This document shows, in pieces, positions 7,953-15,298 of a stretch of 64,000 bases of DNA. The notes below the pieces were generated by a model. It was not told where the DNA came from and did no database searches. It saw only the letters and a program-made list of their open reading frames with translations. The DNA is from JAFLCL01 sp964502175 (GTDB taxonomy: Bacteria > Myxococcota_A > Polyangia > Polyangiales > Sandaracinaceae). A program made the position numbers and the translations under genes. The DNA is taken from contig CAZCVE010000005.1 of assembly GCA_964502175.1 (NCBI GenBank), positions 62,001 through 126,000 on the forward strand, read 5' to 3'. Within the stretch, counting starts at the first letter, position 1. Each line of letters begins with the position of its first letter.

Positions 7953-8693
7953 ATGCCAGCGATCGGCACCACCACGTACATGGAACTCGAGGCCGCGCTC
8001 ACGAAGGTTGGCGCGAAGCTCTCCGCAGCCGAGGTCCACGTTCTCTACTTGGGCGCGCAGACCTCTACGAGCTTCGGGCTCGGTCCCCAGCGGCTTTTCG
8101 ACCGCATCCTCGGGGACGAAGTTGAACTCGGCGAAGATTCCATCGTGCCCCTGAACGCGATCATGGGGTACTGGAACACGCTTCTTTCCGAGCGTCAGGC
8201 GGGTCGCGTTCGGCTCCCGCCGCTCACCCTTCCCGCATCGCCCACCAAGGGCGAGCTCCTCGCGTTCGGCAAGGCTCGTCACGACCAGCTCGAGTGGTAT
8301 CCCCGCGGCATCGACGCGGGCGGGGACGACCCGCTCGAGTTCGGACCCGCGGGTCGAGTTCTCCTCGAAGGGATCGCGGAGGCGAGCGCATACCTCCAGT
8401 CCTACGTGAAGATGCTCGAGACGCCCGAGGCTCTGGCCGCGGTGACGCTCAAGGAGTCTCGTCGGGTCCTTCTCGATCTCGTGGCGACCATCGAGCGCTT
8501 CATGGCCGAGCTCATGACCCTGAGCGACGCCGTGCGCCGTGAGGCCATCGATGCCTACGCCTCGCGCGGCGCTTCAACCGACGATGGGCTTCGGGTCGTT
8601 CGTGGCCCCAAGATCGGTCGCAACGAAGCGTGCCCATGCGGCAGCGGCAAGAAGTGGAAGAAGTGTTGCGGGGCGCCGGACAAGTTGCAGTAG
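7953..8693 (+). CDS. SEC-C motif protein
   Basis: The 246-residue product ends in a textbook SEC-C zinc motif (CPCGSGKKWKKCC, residues ~229-241), which in SecA and other proteins binds zinc and partner proteins. The first ~215 residues are helical with no recognised domain (ELEAALTKVGAKLS, ESRRVLLDLVATIERFMAEL). It begins two bases after the TPR gene, so both proteins are probably made together. Its role is unknown, but TPR plus SEC-C suggests a protein-interaction complex in the cytoplasm. Confidence 0.7.
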   Translation: MPAIGTTTYMELEAALTKVGAKLSAAEVHVLYLGAQTSTSFGLGPQRLFDRILGDEVELGEDSIVPLNAIMGYWNTLLSERQAGRVRLPPLTLPASPTKGELLAFGKARHDQLEWYPRGIDAGGDDPLEFGPAGRVLLEGIAEASAYLQSYVKMLETPEALAAVTLKESRRVLLDLVATIERFMAELMTLSDAVRREAIDAYASRGASTDDGLRVVRGPKIGRNEACPCGSGKKWKKCCGAPDKLQ

Positions 8694-8695
8694 CA

Positions 8696-8915
8696 CTACC
8701 CGTCGCACACCTGTTCCTCGTGGAGGCTGAGCGTACCGTCGCCGTCGGTGTCGCACTCCTCGATGCGACGTTGCGCTGGCGTCGAAGCGGGTGGGGCGGC
8801 CGCCCGTCGTGCAGGTGCCATCGGCGTGACGCCCACGAGGTCATGGAACTCGGCGATGAGGTGCGCCTGGTCGTCGTAGCCTGCGTGTAGGGCGACCCGA
8901 AGCCACGCTCCGAGC
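8696..8915 (-). pseudogene. C-terminal remnant of an AraC-family regulator with EF-hand-like tail
   Basis: Reading leftward, the frame contains the second helix-turn-helix of AraC/XylS regulators (VALHAGYDDQAHL, then FHDLVGVTP), an Ala/Pro linker, and a final acidic loop (DTDGDGTLS) like an EF-hand before the stop. No AraC N-terminus or start exists upstream; the frame runs straight into the duplicated caspase-like fragment. It is therefore a truncated piece joined to unrelated DNA. The gene-free stretch 8694-9134 consists of this remnant plus the next entry. Confidence 0.5.
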
Positions 8916-9087
8916 TCGAGCGCAAGCGAGGATCTGACCGGGCTCGGGCACTGGGCGACCTTGCAGAGCGGGTTCGACGATGCCGAGGACATGCGTTCGT
9001 AGAACGCACGAAGCGTGGCCATCAGAGACCGGAGGGCGAGCACGTCCGGATGACTTGTCGCGACGCGTGTCGCCTCGGGCAGACCGT
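8916..9087 (+). pseudogene. Degenerate copy of the caspase-like gene 3' end and the start of the Cys-rich gene
   Basis: On the plus strand, a frame ends DLTGLGHWATLQSGFDDAED-MRS-stop, nearly the same as the C-terminus of the caspase-like protein (4724-5413). After a matching spacer the sequence continues as a copy of the Cys-rich gene's 5' part (CRDACRLGQTV versus CRDGCRRGQTV). A small indel breaks that copy's frame. The orientation is inverted relative to the source at about 4640-4810. It is a dead duplicate. Confidence 0.7.
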
Positions 9088-9134
9088 CCTCGTCAACCGT
9101 GCGGATCGTGGCGCGCCCGATCCTCCGCAGTTCC

Positions 9135-9896
9135 TCAGGTCGCGCGGCGGAGGCCGGTGGCGCTCGAGAGCAAGAGGTCACGCAGCGACTGGGCGCGGTC
9201 GCGGGCCACGGGGACGTGGAGGCCGCGGCCGCCGCTCGCGAGCCCCTCGCCGACCCAGACCCGGGTCTCCGTGCTGCGCTCGAACTCCTGGATGTGCTCC
9301 ACGCGAAGGAGCCAGTTGCGGTGCACGCGGACGAACGCGCGGCCGAGCGACGCCTCGATCGCCGCGAGCGACAGGTCGACGTCGAACACACCGCGCGCTG
9401 AGTGCACGCGCGCGAGGCGATCCGCTGCCTCGAACGCCCACACCTCGTTGTGCGCGAGGAACACCAGGCTCTTCTGCCGCCGCGCGACGATCCGCGTGAG
9501 CCCGACTGCCGGCTCGGGGCGGCGCGTGACGAGACGCTGTACACAGAGCGCGACGCGCTCCTCGGTGAGCGGCTTGAGCAGGTAGTCGGTGACCCCGAGC
9601 TCGTACCCTTCAAGGGCGTGGGCGTTGAACGCGGTGGCCAGCACCACCATCGGCGAGGTGGCGTGGGCCGCGAGCGAGCGCGCGATCTCGAGCCCTTCGT
9701 TGCGCGCGCCAGAGAGGCGGATGTCGAGGAAGGCGACGTCGATGCCGCCCGCGGTCGCGAGGGCCTCGCGCGCTTCGTCGGCCGAGGCGACTGCGCCCGC
9801 GACCTGCACGAGGCCGGTGCCGAGCAAGAGTTCGATCAGGTACTCGCGCGCGGGTTGCTCGTCGTCGACGACCAGCGCCTGCAGCGGCCGCGTCAC
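9135..9896 (-). CDS. LytTR-family response regulator
   Basis: The 253-residue product starts at GTG 9896, overlapping the kinase stop (GTGA); longer in-frame starts would run inside the kinase gene. The receiver domain (1-~120) has the acidic pair DDE at 11-13, phospho-acceptor D58 in FLDIRLSG, and the conserved Lys in DYLLKPL near 105. A LytTR DNA-binding domain follows (~150-250), including FVRVHRNWLLRVEHI. It would bind direct repeats near target promoters when phosphorylated by the adjacent LytS-type kinase. Targets are unknown; the nearest candidate is the divergent cytochrome c peroxidase-like gene. Confidence 0.9.
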   Translation of the reverse strand: MTRPLQALVVDDEQPAREYLIELLLGTGLVQVAGAVASADEAREALATAGGIDVAFLDIRLSGARNEGLEIARSLAAHATSPMVVLATAFNAHALEGYELGVTDYLLKPLTEERVALCVQRLVTRRPEPAVGLTRIVARRQKSLVFLAHNEVWAFEAADRLARVHSARGVFDVDLSLAAIEASLGRAFVRVHRNWLLRVEHIQEFERSTETRVWVGEGLASGGRGLHVPVARDRAQSLRDLLLSSATGLRRAT

Positions 9897-10996
9897 GCTG
9901 CCTCCGGTAGCGGAACCTCGACGATCGCCAGCGTGCCGTCGCCCGTCGACTCGAACCGCAGCGCCGCGCCGGGGCACTGGAGCTCGAGCCGGCGACGCAC
10001 GGAGTCGATCCCCAGCGCGCCGTGCCGCGGCTCGCCGGGCGGCAGCCCGGGCCCGTTGTCCCGCACCGAGCACACCAGCCGCGCGCCCCCATCGGACGTC
10101 TCGACGCTCGCGCTCACCGCGACCCGGCCACCGCTCGTGCGGCAGAGCGCGCCGTGCTGCACCGCGTTCTCCACCAGCGGCTGAAGGAGGAGCCGAGGCA
10201 AGAGAACGCCCGAGGCGGCGGGCGGGATGTCCCAGTCGAAGCGCAGCGCGTCGCCGTGACGCGCCTGGAGGATGTCGGCGTAGCGGCGGAGCCACGTGAC
10301 CTCGCAGTCGAGCGTCTGGAGTTCGTGCTCGTCGTCGAGCGCGTCACGCAGCAGATCGCCGAGGCAGCCGAGGAGGCGCCGCGCCTCGCTCGGCCGCTGC
10401 GAGACGAGACCGGCGATGGCGTTGAGCGTGTTGAGGACGAAGTGCGGCTCGAGCTGCGAGCGCAGCCGCGCGAGCTCGGCCGACACACGGAGTCGGTCGG
10501 CCTCGAAGCGGAGCTGCTGCGCGTCGAGCTGACGCAGCTGGTCCCGAGCCGTGGTGTACGGCGAGACGATCGCGAGCCCCCAGACACCCGCGAACAGGAC
10601 GCCGCTCACCGCGCCGAGCGCGGCCACGAGCGAGTGGCTCAGGTGACCCGGCGGATCGTGGGCGTCGTCGAGGCCGACGACGTCCTGGAAGACGAAGACG
10701 AACGAGAGAGCGAGGAGGGTGCCCATCGCGACGGCGACGACGACGCTCACGAGGAGCGCGACGGTCGGGCTGAGGCGGCGCGCGAGGGTCGCATCGTAGG
10801 TGAGCGAGAGGACGAGCACCTGGAGCGGCGTCTCGATGATCCAGAGGACCGACGGCATCACGATGCCCTCGAGCGAGTCGCCGCCCAAGACCTCGGACGT
10901 CGCGTGGAGGAGGCCCGCACCGAGCGCGAGCACGGCCACAAGACGCCAGCGCTCGCGGGCGAAGCGCGAGAGAGTGGCTGCGCGCTCGTCGATCAT
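9893..10996 (-). CDS. LytS/YehU-type sensor histidine kinase
   Basis: A 367-residue membrane kinase. About four membrane spans lie between residues 17 and 147, with little periplasmic sequence. The His_kinase domain follows with EPHFVLNTLNAIAGL (H185), then the ATP-binding part with LVENAVQHG near 275 and DNGPGL. It is translationally coupled to the LytTR regulator downstream. The short loops suggest it senses a membrane or small-molecule signal, not a large ligand. It diverges from the di-haem peroxidase-like gene with a 190-bp gap that must hold both promoters. Confidence 0.9.
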   Translation of the reverse strand: MIDERAATLSRFARERWRLVAVLALGAGLLHATSEVLGGDSLEGIVMPSVLWIIETPLQVLVLSLTYDATLARRLSPTVALLVSVVVAVAMGTLLALSFVFVFQDVVGLDDAHDPPGHLSHSLVAALGAVSGVLFAGVWGLAIVSPYTTARDQLRQLDAQQLRFEADRLRVSAELARLRSQLEPHFVLNTLNAIAGLVSQRPSEARRLLGCLGDLLRDALDDEHELQTLDCEVTWLRRYADILQARHGDALRFDWDIPPAASGVLLPRLLLQPLVENAVQHGALCRTSGGRVAVSASVETSDGGARLVCSVRDNGPGLPPGEPRHGALGIDSVRRRLELQCPGAALRFESTGDGTLAIVEVPLPEAA

Positions 10997-11186
10997 CGGC
11001 GCTCAAACTAGCGCCCTCGACCAAGGCCAACAACCGCGAGCGATGCGTGGGAGCGCGCGCGGCTCGTCGACGAGCGAACACGGCTCGTCGGATGCGGACG
11101 TCCGCTCGTCGGTACGACGTGGAGCACGACCACGCCTGGATGAATGACATGCGACAGCCCCCTAACCGTTCACGCGCAGGAGCCGC

Positions 11187-12632
11187 ATGCCTCGACAGCC
11201 TCTTCCTCAACCGCTTCTCTTCGTCGACCTCGGCCGCGCGCGCATCGCTGCTGCCGCCGTGGTGCTCGGCGCCTGCAGCACGCCCGCGCCGGTGGATCCG
11301 GGCGAGCAGTTGTTCAGCGACGCGACGCTGGGGACCAACGGTCGCTCGTGCGCGACTTGCCACGTCCCCGAGGACGACTTCTCCCTCACACCCGAGCACG
11401 TCGAGGCGGTCTGGGCGGCCAACCCGAACGACCCTCTGTTCGCCGCCATCGACGCGGACGATCCGGAGGCCGAGACGCTCACCTTCGACCACCTTCGTCT
11501 GGGGCTCGTGCGGGTGTGGCTGACATTGCCCGACAATATGGACCTGATCGACACCGAGGGCGCGGTGATCACGCCGTCCGATCGACAGATCTTCGTGTGG
11601 CGCAGCGTGCCGTCGATCGCCGACGCCGCGCTCACCGCGCCGTATCAGCTCGACGGACGGGTCGGTGGCCTCGACGCGCAGGCACAGGGCGCGATCACCG
11701 GCCACGCCGAGGGCGCGACCGCGTCGCCGGCCGACCTCGAGCGCATCGCGGCCTTCGAGCGGACCATCTTCACCTCGGAGCGCGCGCGGACGACGGCCGA
11801 GTACCTCGCGGGCGGTGGTGATCCGGCAAGCGCGCCCGACCTGGAGGCGATGCTGGACCTCACGCCCGCAGAGGAGCGAGGCCGAGTAATCTACGGGCAG
11901 GTCTGCGCCAGCTGCCACGGTGGGGCGAACCTCGCGACCGTCACCAACGACGAGATCCGCCGGCTGAGCTATCCCGAGCTGAACGCGGACGGAACGGTAC
12001 GGTACGTGGTCCCCCCGCCGATGACCGGACCGACGCCGCACTACGTCGAGCGGCCGGGCAACCAGTTCATCAACATCGCCACCGTGGTGGAGAACTACTT
12101 CGTGTTCATCGGGGCGACCGAGCACGAGAGCTTCACGCGCAGCGTGGACTTCCCCCACTACCGGTTCCGCTTCTACCGCGATGCCTCCCGCACCGAGACC
12201 ATCGCGGACCTGCCGCCGTCGCTCCCGTTCCCGCCGCCCGATCCGCCGGCGAGTTGCGGCTTCCCGCCGGACGCCATGTTCCTCACCGGGTTCGACGAGA
12301 ACTGCAATCCGATCAGCGGGCCCAACTTCTCGGTCCAGGAGTTCAGCACCGATCCGGGACGCGCGGCGATCACCGGCGACCCCAACGACTTCGAGGCGTT
12401 CGACATCCCGACCTTGCGCGGGATCGCCCGCACGGCGCCGTACTGGCACAACAACATCTCGGGCACGCTGGAGGAGGTCGTGGACCTCTACAGCGACCAC
12501 CTGCTCAATCGATATCCTTCGCTCACCATCAACGACGATCCCGAGATCGATCCCGACGGCGACATCGGCCTGATCGAGACGCTGAGCGAGGCGCAGAAGG
12601 TCGACTTGCTCGCGTTTCTGCGGCGGCTGTGA
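11187..12632 (+). CDS. Cytochrome c peroxidase/MauG-like di-haem lipoprotein
   Basis: The 481-residue product has a lipoprotein signal with lipobox LGAC near residue 30. It carries two c-type haem motifs: CATCH near 55-59 in the N-terminal domain and CASCH near 239-243 in the second. The layout (haem 1, long insert, haem 2, and DIPTLRGIARTAPYWHN with a likely axial ligand region) is that of bacterial CcpA/MauG proteins, periplasmic enzymes that reduce peroxide or oxidise a protein partner. It is divergent from the LytS/LytTR genes. A broken lipoprotein gene overlaps its stop. Substrate is unknown. Confidence 0.85.
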   Translation: MPRQPLPQPLLFVDLGRARIAAAAVVLGACSTPAPVDPGEQLFSDATLGTNGRSCATCHVPEDDFSLTPEHVEAVWAANPNDPLFAAIDADDPEAETLTFDHLRLGLVRVWLTLPDNMDLIDTEGAVITPSDRQIFVWRSVPSIADAALTAPYQLDGRVGGLDAQAQGAITGHAEGATASPADLERIAAFERTIFTSERARTTAEYLAGGGDPASAPDLEAMLDLTPAEERGRVIYGQVCASCHGGANLATVTNDEIRRLSYPELNADGTVRYVVPPPMTGPTPHYVERPGNQFINIATVVENYFVFIGATEHESFTRSVDFPHYRFRFYRDASRTETIADLPPSLPFPPPDPPASCGFPPDAMFLTGFDENCNPISGPNFSVQEFSTDPGRAAITGDPNDFEAFDIPTLRGIARTAPYWHNNISGTLEEVVDLYSDHLLNRYPSLTINDDPEIDPDGDIGLIETLSEAQKVDLLAFLRRL

Positions 12633-12805
12633 GGGAGGGCTTCGTACGAAGACGCTGCACCATCGCGTCGGTGTTGTGCGGGTCGCTCGTGCTTGCATGC
12701 GCCGGTGAGGCCTCCGTGCGCGGCAGGCGCGTGCACCGACGCGTCGATGTCGGACGCACAGGCCGGCTGCCTGGGCCCGCCAAGTCTGTACGTCGATGAG
12801 GCCTG
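12629..12805 (+). pseudogene. Truncated lipoprotein gene
   Basis: A GTG overlapping the peroxidase stop (GTGA) opens a frame with a good lipoprotein signal (RRRCTIASVLCGSLVLACAG). After about 30 residues the sensible sequence moves to another frame (ACTDASMSDAQAGCLG-PPSLYVDEAC), implying a frameshift. Homology then changes abruptly to the DCL fragment at about 12808. Only the 5' end of a gene once co-transcribed with the peroxidase remains. Confidence 0.55.
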
Positions 12806-12807
12806 CA

Positions 12808-13040
12808 CGAGCCAGAACTCACGTGTCCGATGCTTGCCGATCTCGACCGTCATCGAGCGAACGCCGATCCCAATGTTGCGGTCCGCATCGGGATGAAGCT
12901 CGAGCAGGTCACGTCGGAACCGAAGTGGACCGATCGGCAGGTCGATGCCCGGCTCGTGGCCATGCAGGATGCGTTGGATGCAGGAGGGTCTGGGTGGGGA
13001 ACTGGGTGCCAGCGATCGTGTAGGAACGGCGGGTGCTCAT
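12808..13040 (-). pseudogene. Degenerate 5' copy of the DCL/DUF3223 gene
   Basis: Leftward from an ATG at 13040 the sequence follows the start of the DCL gene (RRSYTIAGTQFPTQTLL versus ARSYTIAGTIFPTQTLL). By eye it stays closely similar to 6084-6322 until about 12808, where it stops at CGAGCCAGAACTC. A deletion of about eight bases near 12980 breaks the frame. The copy covers only the N-terminal ~75 codons and ends mid-domain. The rest of the 12633-13199 gap shows no gene. Confidence 0.75.
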
Positions 13041-13199
13041 GTCCCTACGACGACCCCGGCACGGCTCGACTGACGACGGTGGCTCGAGCGCATCGGCGGA
13101 ACACGCGGCCACGCGGCCGTCGCCGCAAACTCACGCCTCGCCGCTGACCTCGGTGGCCGTCGTGAGAGTTGGCGCCGCGGCGAGCCGGATCGCTGAGGA

Positions 13200-14315
13200 T
13201 CAGGAGGTGCACGTGCCGCCGGAGCAACGCCCGGAACAGCAGTCGCTCGCGGCCGTGCATCGGGCACCGAAGACCCGGCAGCATCGCCCGACGTGGCAGG
13301 TCTGATCGGTGAGACAGCAGTCGGTCGGAGATGTGCAGGTATCGCCCAGAGCTCCGCAGCACCTGCCCTCGTTGCAGATCCCCGAGCAGCATGAGTCGGC
13401 GGTCCGGCAAGCGGCGCCCGCGCCGATGCACGCAGCCATGCCGCAGTAGTTCGTGAGGCATCGCAGGGCCGAACAGCACGGCACCTCCAGGCCGAACCCG
13501 CACCCTCCACCATCGCCGACGCAGCACGCGCCAGCCTCGCACTGCTGGGCGGGCCCGCACGCGACCCCACAGCCACCACAGTTCGTCGTCGTGTCGACCG
13601 AAGTCTCGCAGCCGTCGTCCGGGAGGCCGTTGCAGTCAGCGAGGTCTGCCGCGCAGTCAGTGCCGCACACCCCTTCGTCACAAGTAGCGACGCGGGTTGG
13701 ATCGCTCGGAGATGGGCAGACATTGGTGCACGCCCCACACGTTGTCGGCACGGTGAAGTCGACCTCGCACCCGTCATCGTCCGTTCCGTTGCAGTCTCCG
13801 CGACCGGGGGGACACCCGAGCGGCCCTGGGCGCACGCAGACGCCGTCGATGCACAGAGCGGTGTCGCAGTCGCGGTCTGTTCCGCAATTGTCACCCGCCG
13901 AGCCGGTCGCGCACGCGCGGCCGGAAGCATCGCACCGGTGGGCACAGCAAACCGAGCATCCGAAGCCGGAGCTCCCGTCGACGGGCGTTCCGGCGACACC
14001 ACAACTGCAGATTCGTCTGCCGGAAAAGTCCGGATAGCAGTCCAGGTCCGCGCAGCACGAGCGACCGTCACAGGAACCGCCGAACCTGCTGCACGCGAGA
14101 GCGGCATCCTCCGTGGCCCCATCTGGCCCGGTTCCCGTGTCGTCACGCTCGCCGCGCACGTCGTAGTCTTCGCCACCGTCCAAATCCGACGGGTTTGGTT
14201 GCTGGCAGGATGCCAGCAGCGCCGTCGCGAGTGCGACCACCCACGGCGTCCGCGATGGCGCGGCGAACCTGCTCGAGGTGGTCGTCCAGTAGTCGTCGAA
14301 TCCACGCGCCTTCAT
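13200..14315 (-). CDS. Cys-rich secreted lipoprotein
   Basis: The 371-residue product starts at the ATG of MKARGFDDYW with GGGAGG upstream. It has a lipoprotein signal ending LLASC and more than 40 Cys residues in recurring modules (CCADLDC, DCNGTDDDGCE, DCNGLPDDGCET, CTSPTDCC, CTAASDCC). Such Cys-knot-like modules with DGCE segments are common in surface lipoproteins of Myxococcota and are thought to be adhesive or structural. No enzyme motif is seen. It is a single gene, with 165 bases to the next leftward gene's stop. Confidence 0.75.
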   Translation of the reverse strand: MKARGFDDYWTTTSSRFAAPSRTPWVVALATALLASCQQPNPSDLDGGEDYDVRGERDDTGTGPDGATEDAALACSRFGGSCDGRSCCADLDCYPDFSGRRICSCGVAGTPVDGSSGFGCSVCCAHRCDASGRACATGSAGDNCGTDRDCDTALCIDGVCVRPGPLGCPPGRGDCNGTDDDGCEVDFTVPTTCGACTNVCPSPSDPTRVATCDEGVCGTDCAADLADCNGLPDDGCETSVDTTTNCGGCGVACGPAQQCEAGACCVGDGGGCGFGLEVPCCSALRCLTNYCGMAACIGAGAACRTADSCCSGICNEGRCCGALGDTCTSPTDCCLTDQTCHVGRCCRVFGARCTAASDCCSGRCSGGTCTS

Positions 14316-14481
14316 GCTCGCCTCCCGGGGGGTGCCCCGGTGGCGGCACTGCGCCATCACGAAAACACGCCCCAAGCGGGACGTGTTCTTGATCGAGCGA
14401 GGAGGCCGAGGGCGGAACGCCGCGCGCCGGGGAACACGCTCGAACGTCGCAGAAGTCGTGTTCTGCGACGTGCGACCGCCC

Positions 14482-14916
14482 TCAGGGGTCGGTGTCGCTC
14501 TCGGTCGGGCCGGCGAGGGGCGGGGGCCGAGGAGGTGGCTTGGGATTCGGAGGCTCGACGTCCTCCTTGAGGCGGTCGCGGATCCGTCGCACCAGCACCT
14601 TGTTGCTCTGGCCGTACCTCCACCAGACGGCAGTACACACTGCAGCGACGGAGCCGGAGACCACGGTCAAGACAAGAAAGAACAGATATTCCCAGACACG
14701 CGCCGCGGGAAAGTCTACGCTCAAGAGCACGGAAAGCGTCGACACGAACACGCCCGCGGCGAACGTCGCACAGTTCAGCAGCACGGACACCGGCGAGCCC
14801 GCCTCGAGTTGGGCAAGTTCGTGCTCGCTGATCTCGTACAGGCTGAGATCATCGGCACGGCCCAGCCGTATGTTGCGCAACTGCTTGGAGTCCTTCTCGT
14901 TCGTGGTGTTGGTCAC
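14482..14916 (-). CDS. Small two-span membrane protein with Pro-rich tail
   Basis: The 144-residue product starts at GTG 14916, overlapping the upstream stop (GTGA), after GAAGAAGAA. Two membrane spans are near residues 44-65 and 77-100, followed by a basic cytoplasmic segment (KVLVRRIRDRLKED) and a Pro-rich C-terminus (PPNPKPPPRPPP). It is translationally coupled to the Cas2-fold mini-protein, so the two may work as a pair, for instance as a membrane partner of a small nuclease-like protein. Function is unknown. Confidence 0.6.
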   Translation of the reverse strand: MTNTTNEKDSKQLRNIRLGRADDLSLYEISEHELAQLEAGSPVSVLLNCATFAAGVFVSTLSVLLSVDFPAARVWEYLFFLVLTVVSGSVAAVCTAVWWRYGQSNKVLVRRIRDRLKEDVEPPNPKPPPRPPPLAGPTESDTDP

Positions 14917-15182
14917 AGGTTCTTCTTCAGCCACGCGGACTTGCAGAGCGGCCGCCACCACGCCGCCTCCGTTCCAGAACGGACAACAAGGAGGCGCGAA
15001 CCTTCCGTCAAGTAGGGCAGAAGATCATCGCGGATCACCGTCGCCGTCGCTTCGGCTCGGACCGCCCACGTCGACTCCGTTAGGTGAGCCCAGGTTCCAT
15101 ACGCCTTGATGGCATCGGCGAGGGCCTCGTAGTCGCCGCCACCAGCGAGATCGTAGGTGATGATGTAGGTGCGGCGCGCCAT
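14913..15182 (-). CDS. Cas2-fold mini-protein (SinR-family-like)
   Basis: An 89-residue protein. The N-terminus MARRTYIITYDLAGGGDY and the pattern IKAYGTWAHLTESTWAV match a stand-alone family related to Cas2/VapD ferredoxin-like folds, which databases list as SinR family (not the Bacillus regulator). Cas2 uses an Asp after the first strand; here D10 in TYDL fits. There are no cas genes or CRISPR repeats nearby. Some relatives are metal-dependent nucleases or toxin-like proteins. The gene is coupled to a small membrane protein and is divergent from a tyrosine recombinase 117 bases away. Confidence 0.55.
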   Translation of the reverse strand: MARRTYIITYDLAGGGDYEALADAIKAYGTWAHLTESTWAVRAEATATVIRDDLLPYLTEGSRLLVVRSGTEAAWWRPLCKSAWLKKNL

Positions 15183-15298
15183 CTCTGCGCGATCAGAGAC
15201 GGAAAACGCTTCCAACGCAAGCGCACAGGCGGCCCTGGGACTTGACGACGCACGACGCTCGGCGTGTGGTGGGAGCGAACAGGCCTCACGCCTCTCGT

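Noticed and set aside
8696..9613. A single leftward frame spanning the AraC remnant and part of the LytTR gene
   Set aside because: Only the AraC part reads like a protein; the rest is the opposite-phase shadow of the LytTR gene and the duplicated caspase-like fragment.
10344..12698. 784-residue leftward frame over the peroxidase and kinase genes
   Set aside because: It is antisense to the di-haem gene, whose CxxCH motifs and lipobox identify the true strand; high GC keeps such frames open.
13037..14305. 422-residue leftward frame overlapping the Cys-rich lipoprotein
   Set aside because: It is the shifted frame of the same DNA; the chosen frame has the signal peptide, lipobox and regular Cys modules.
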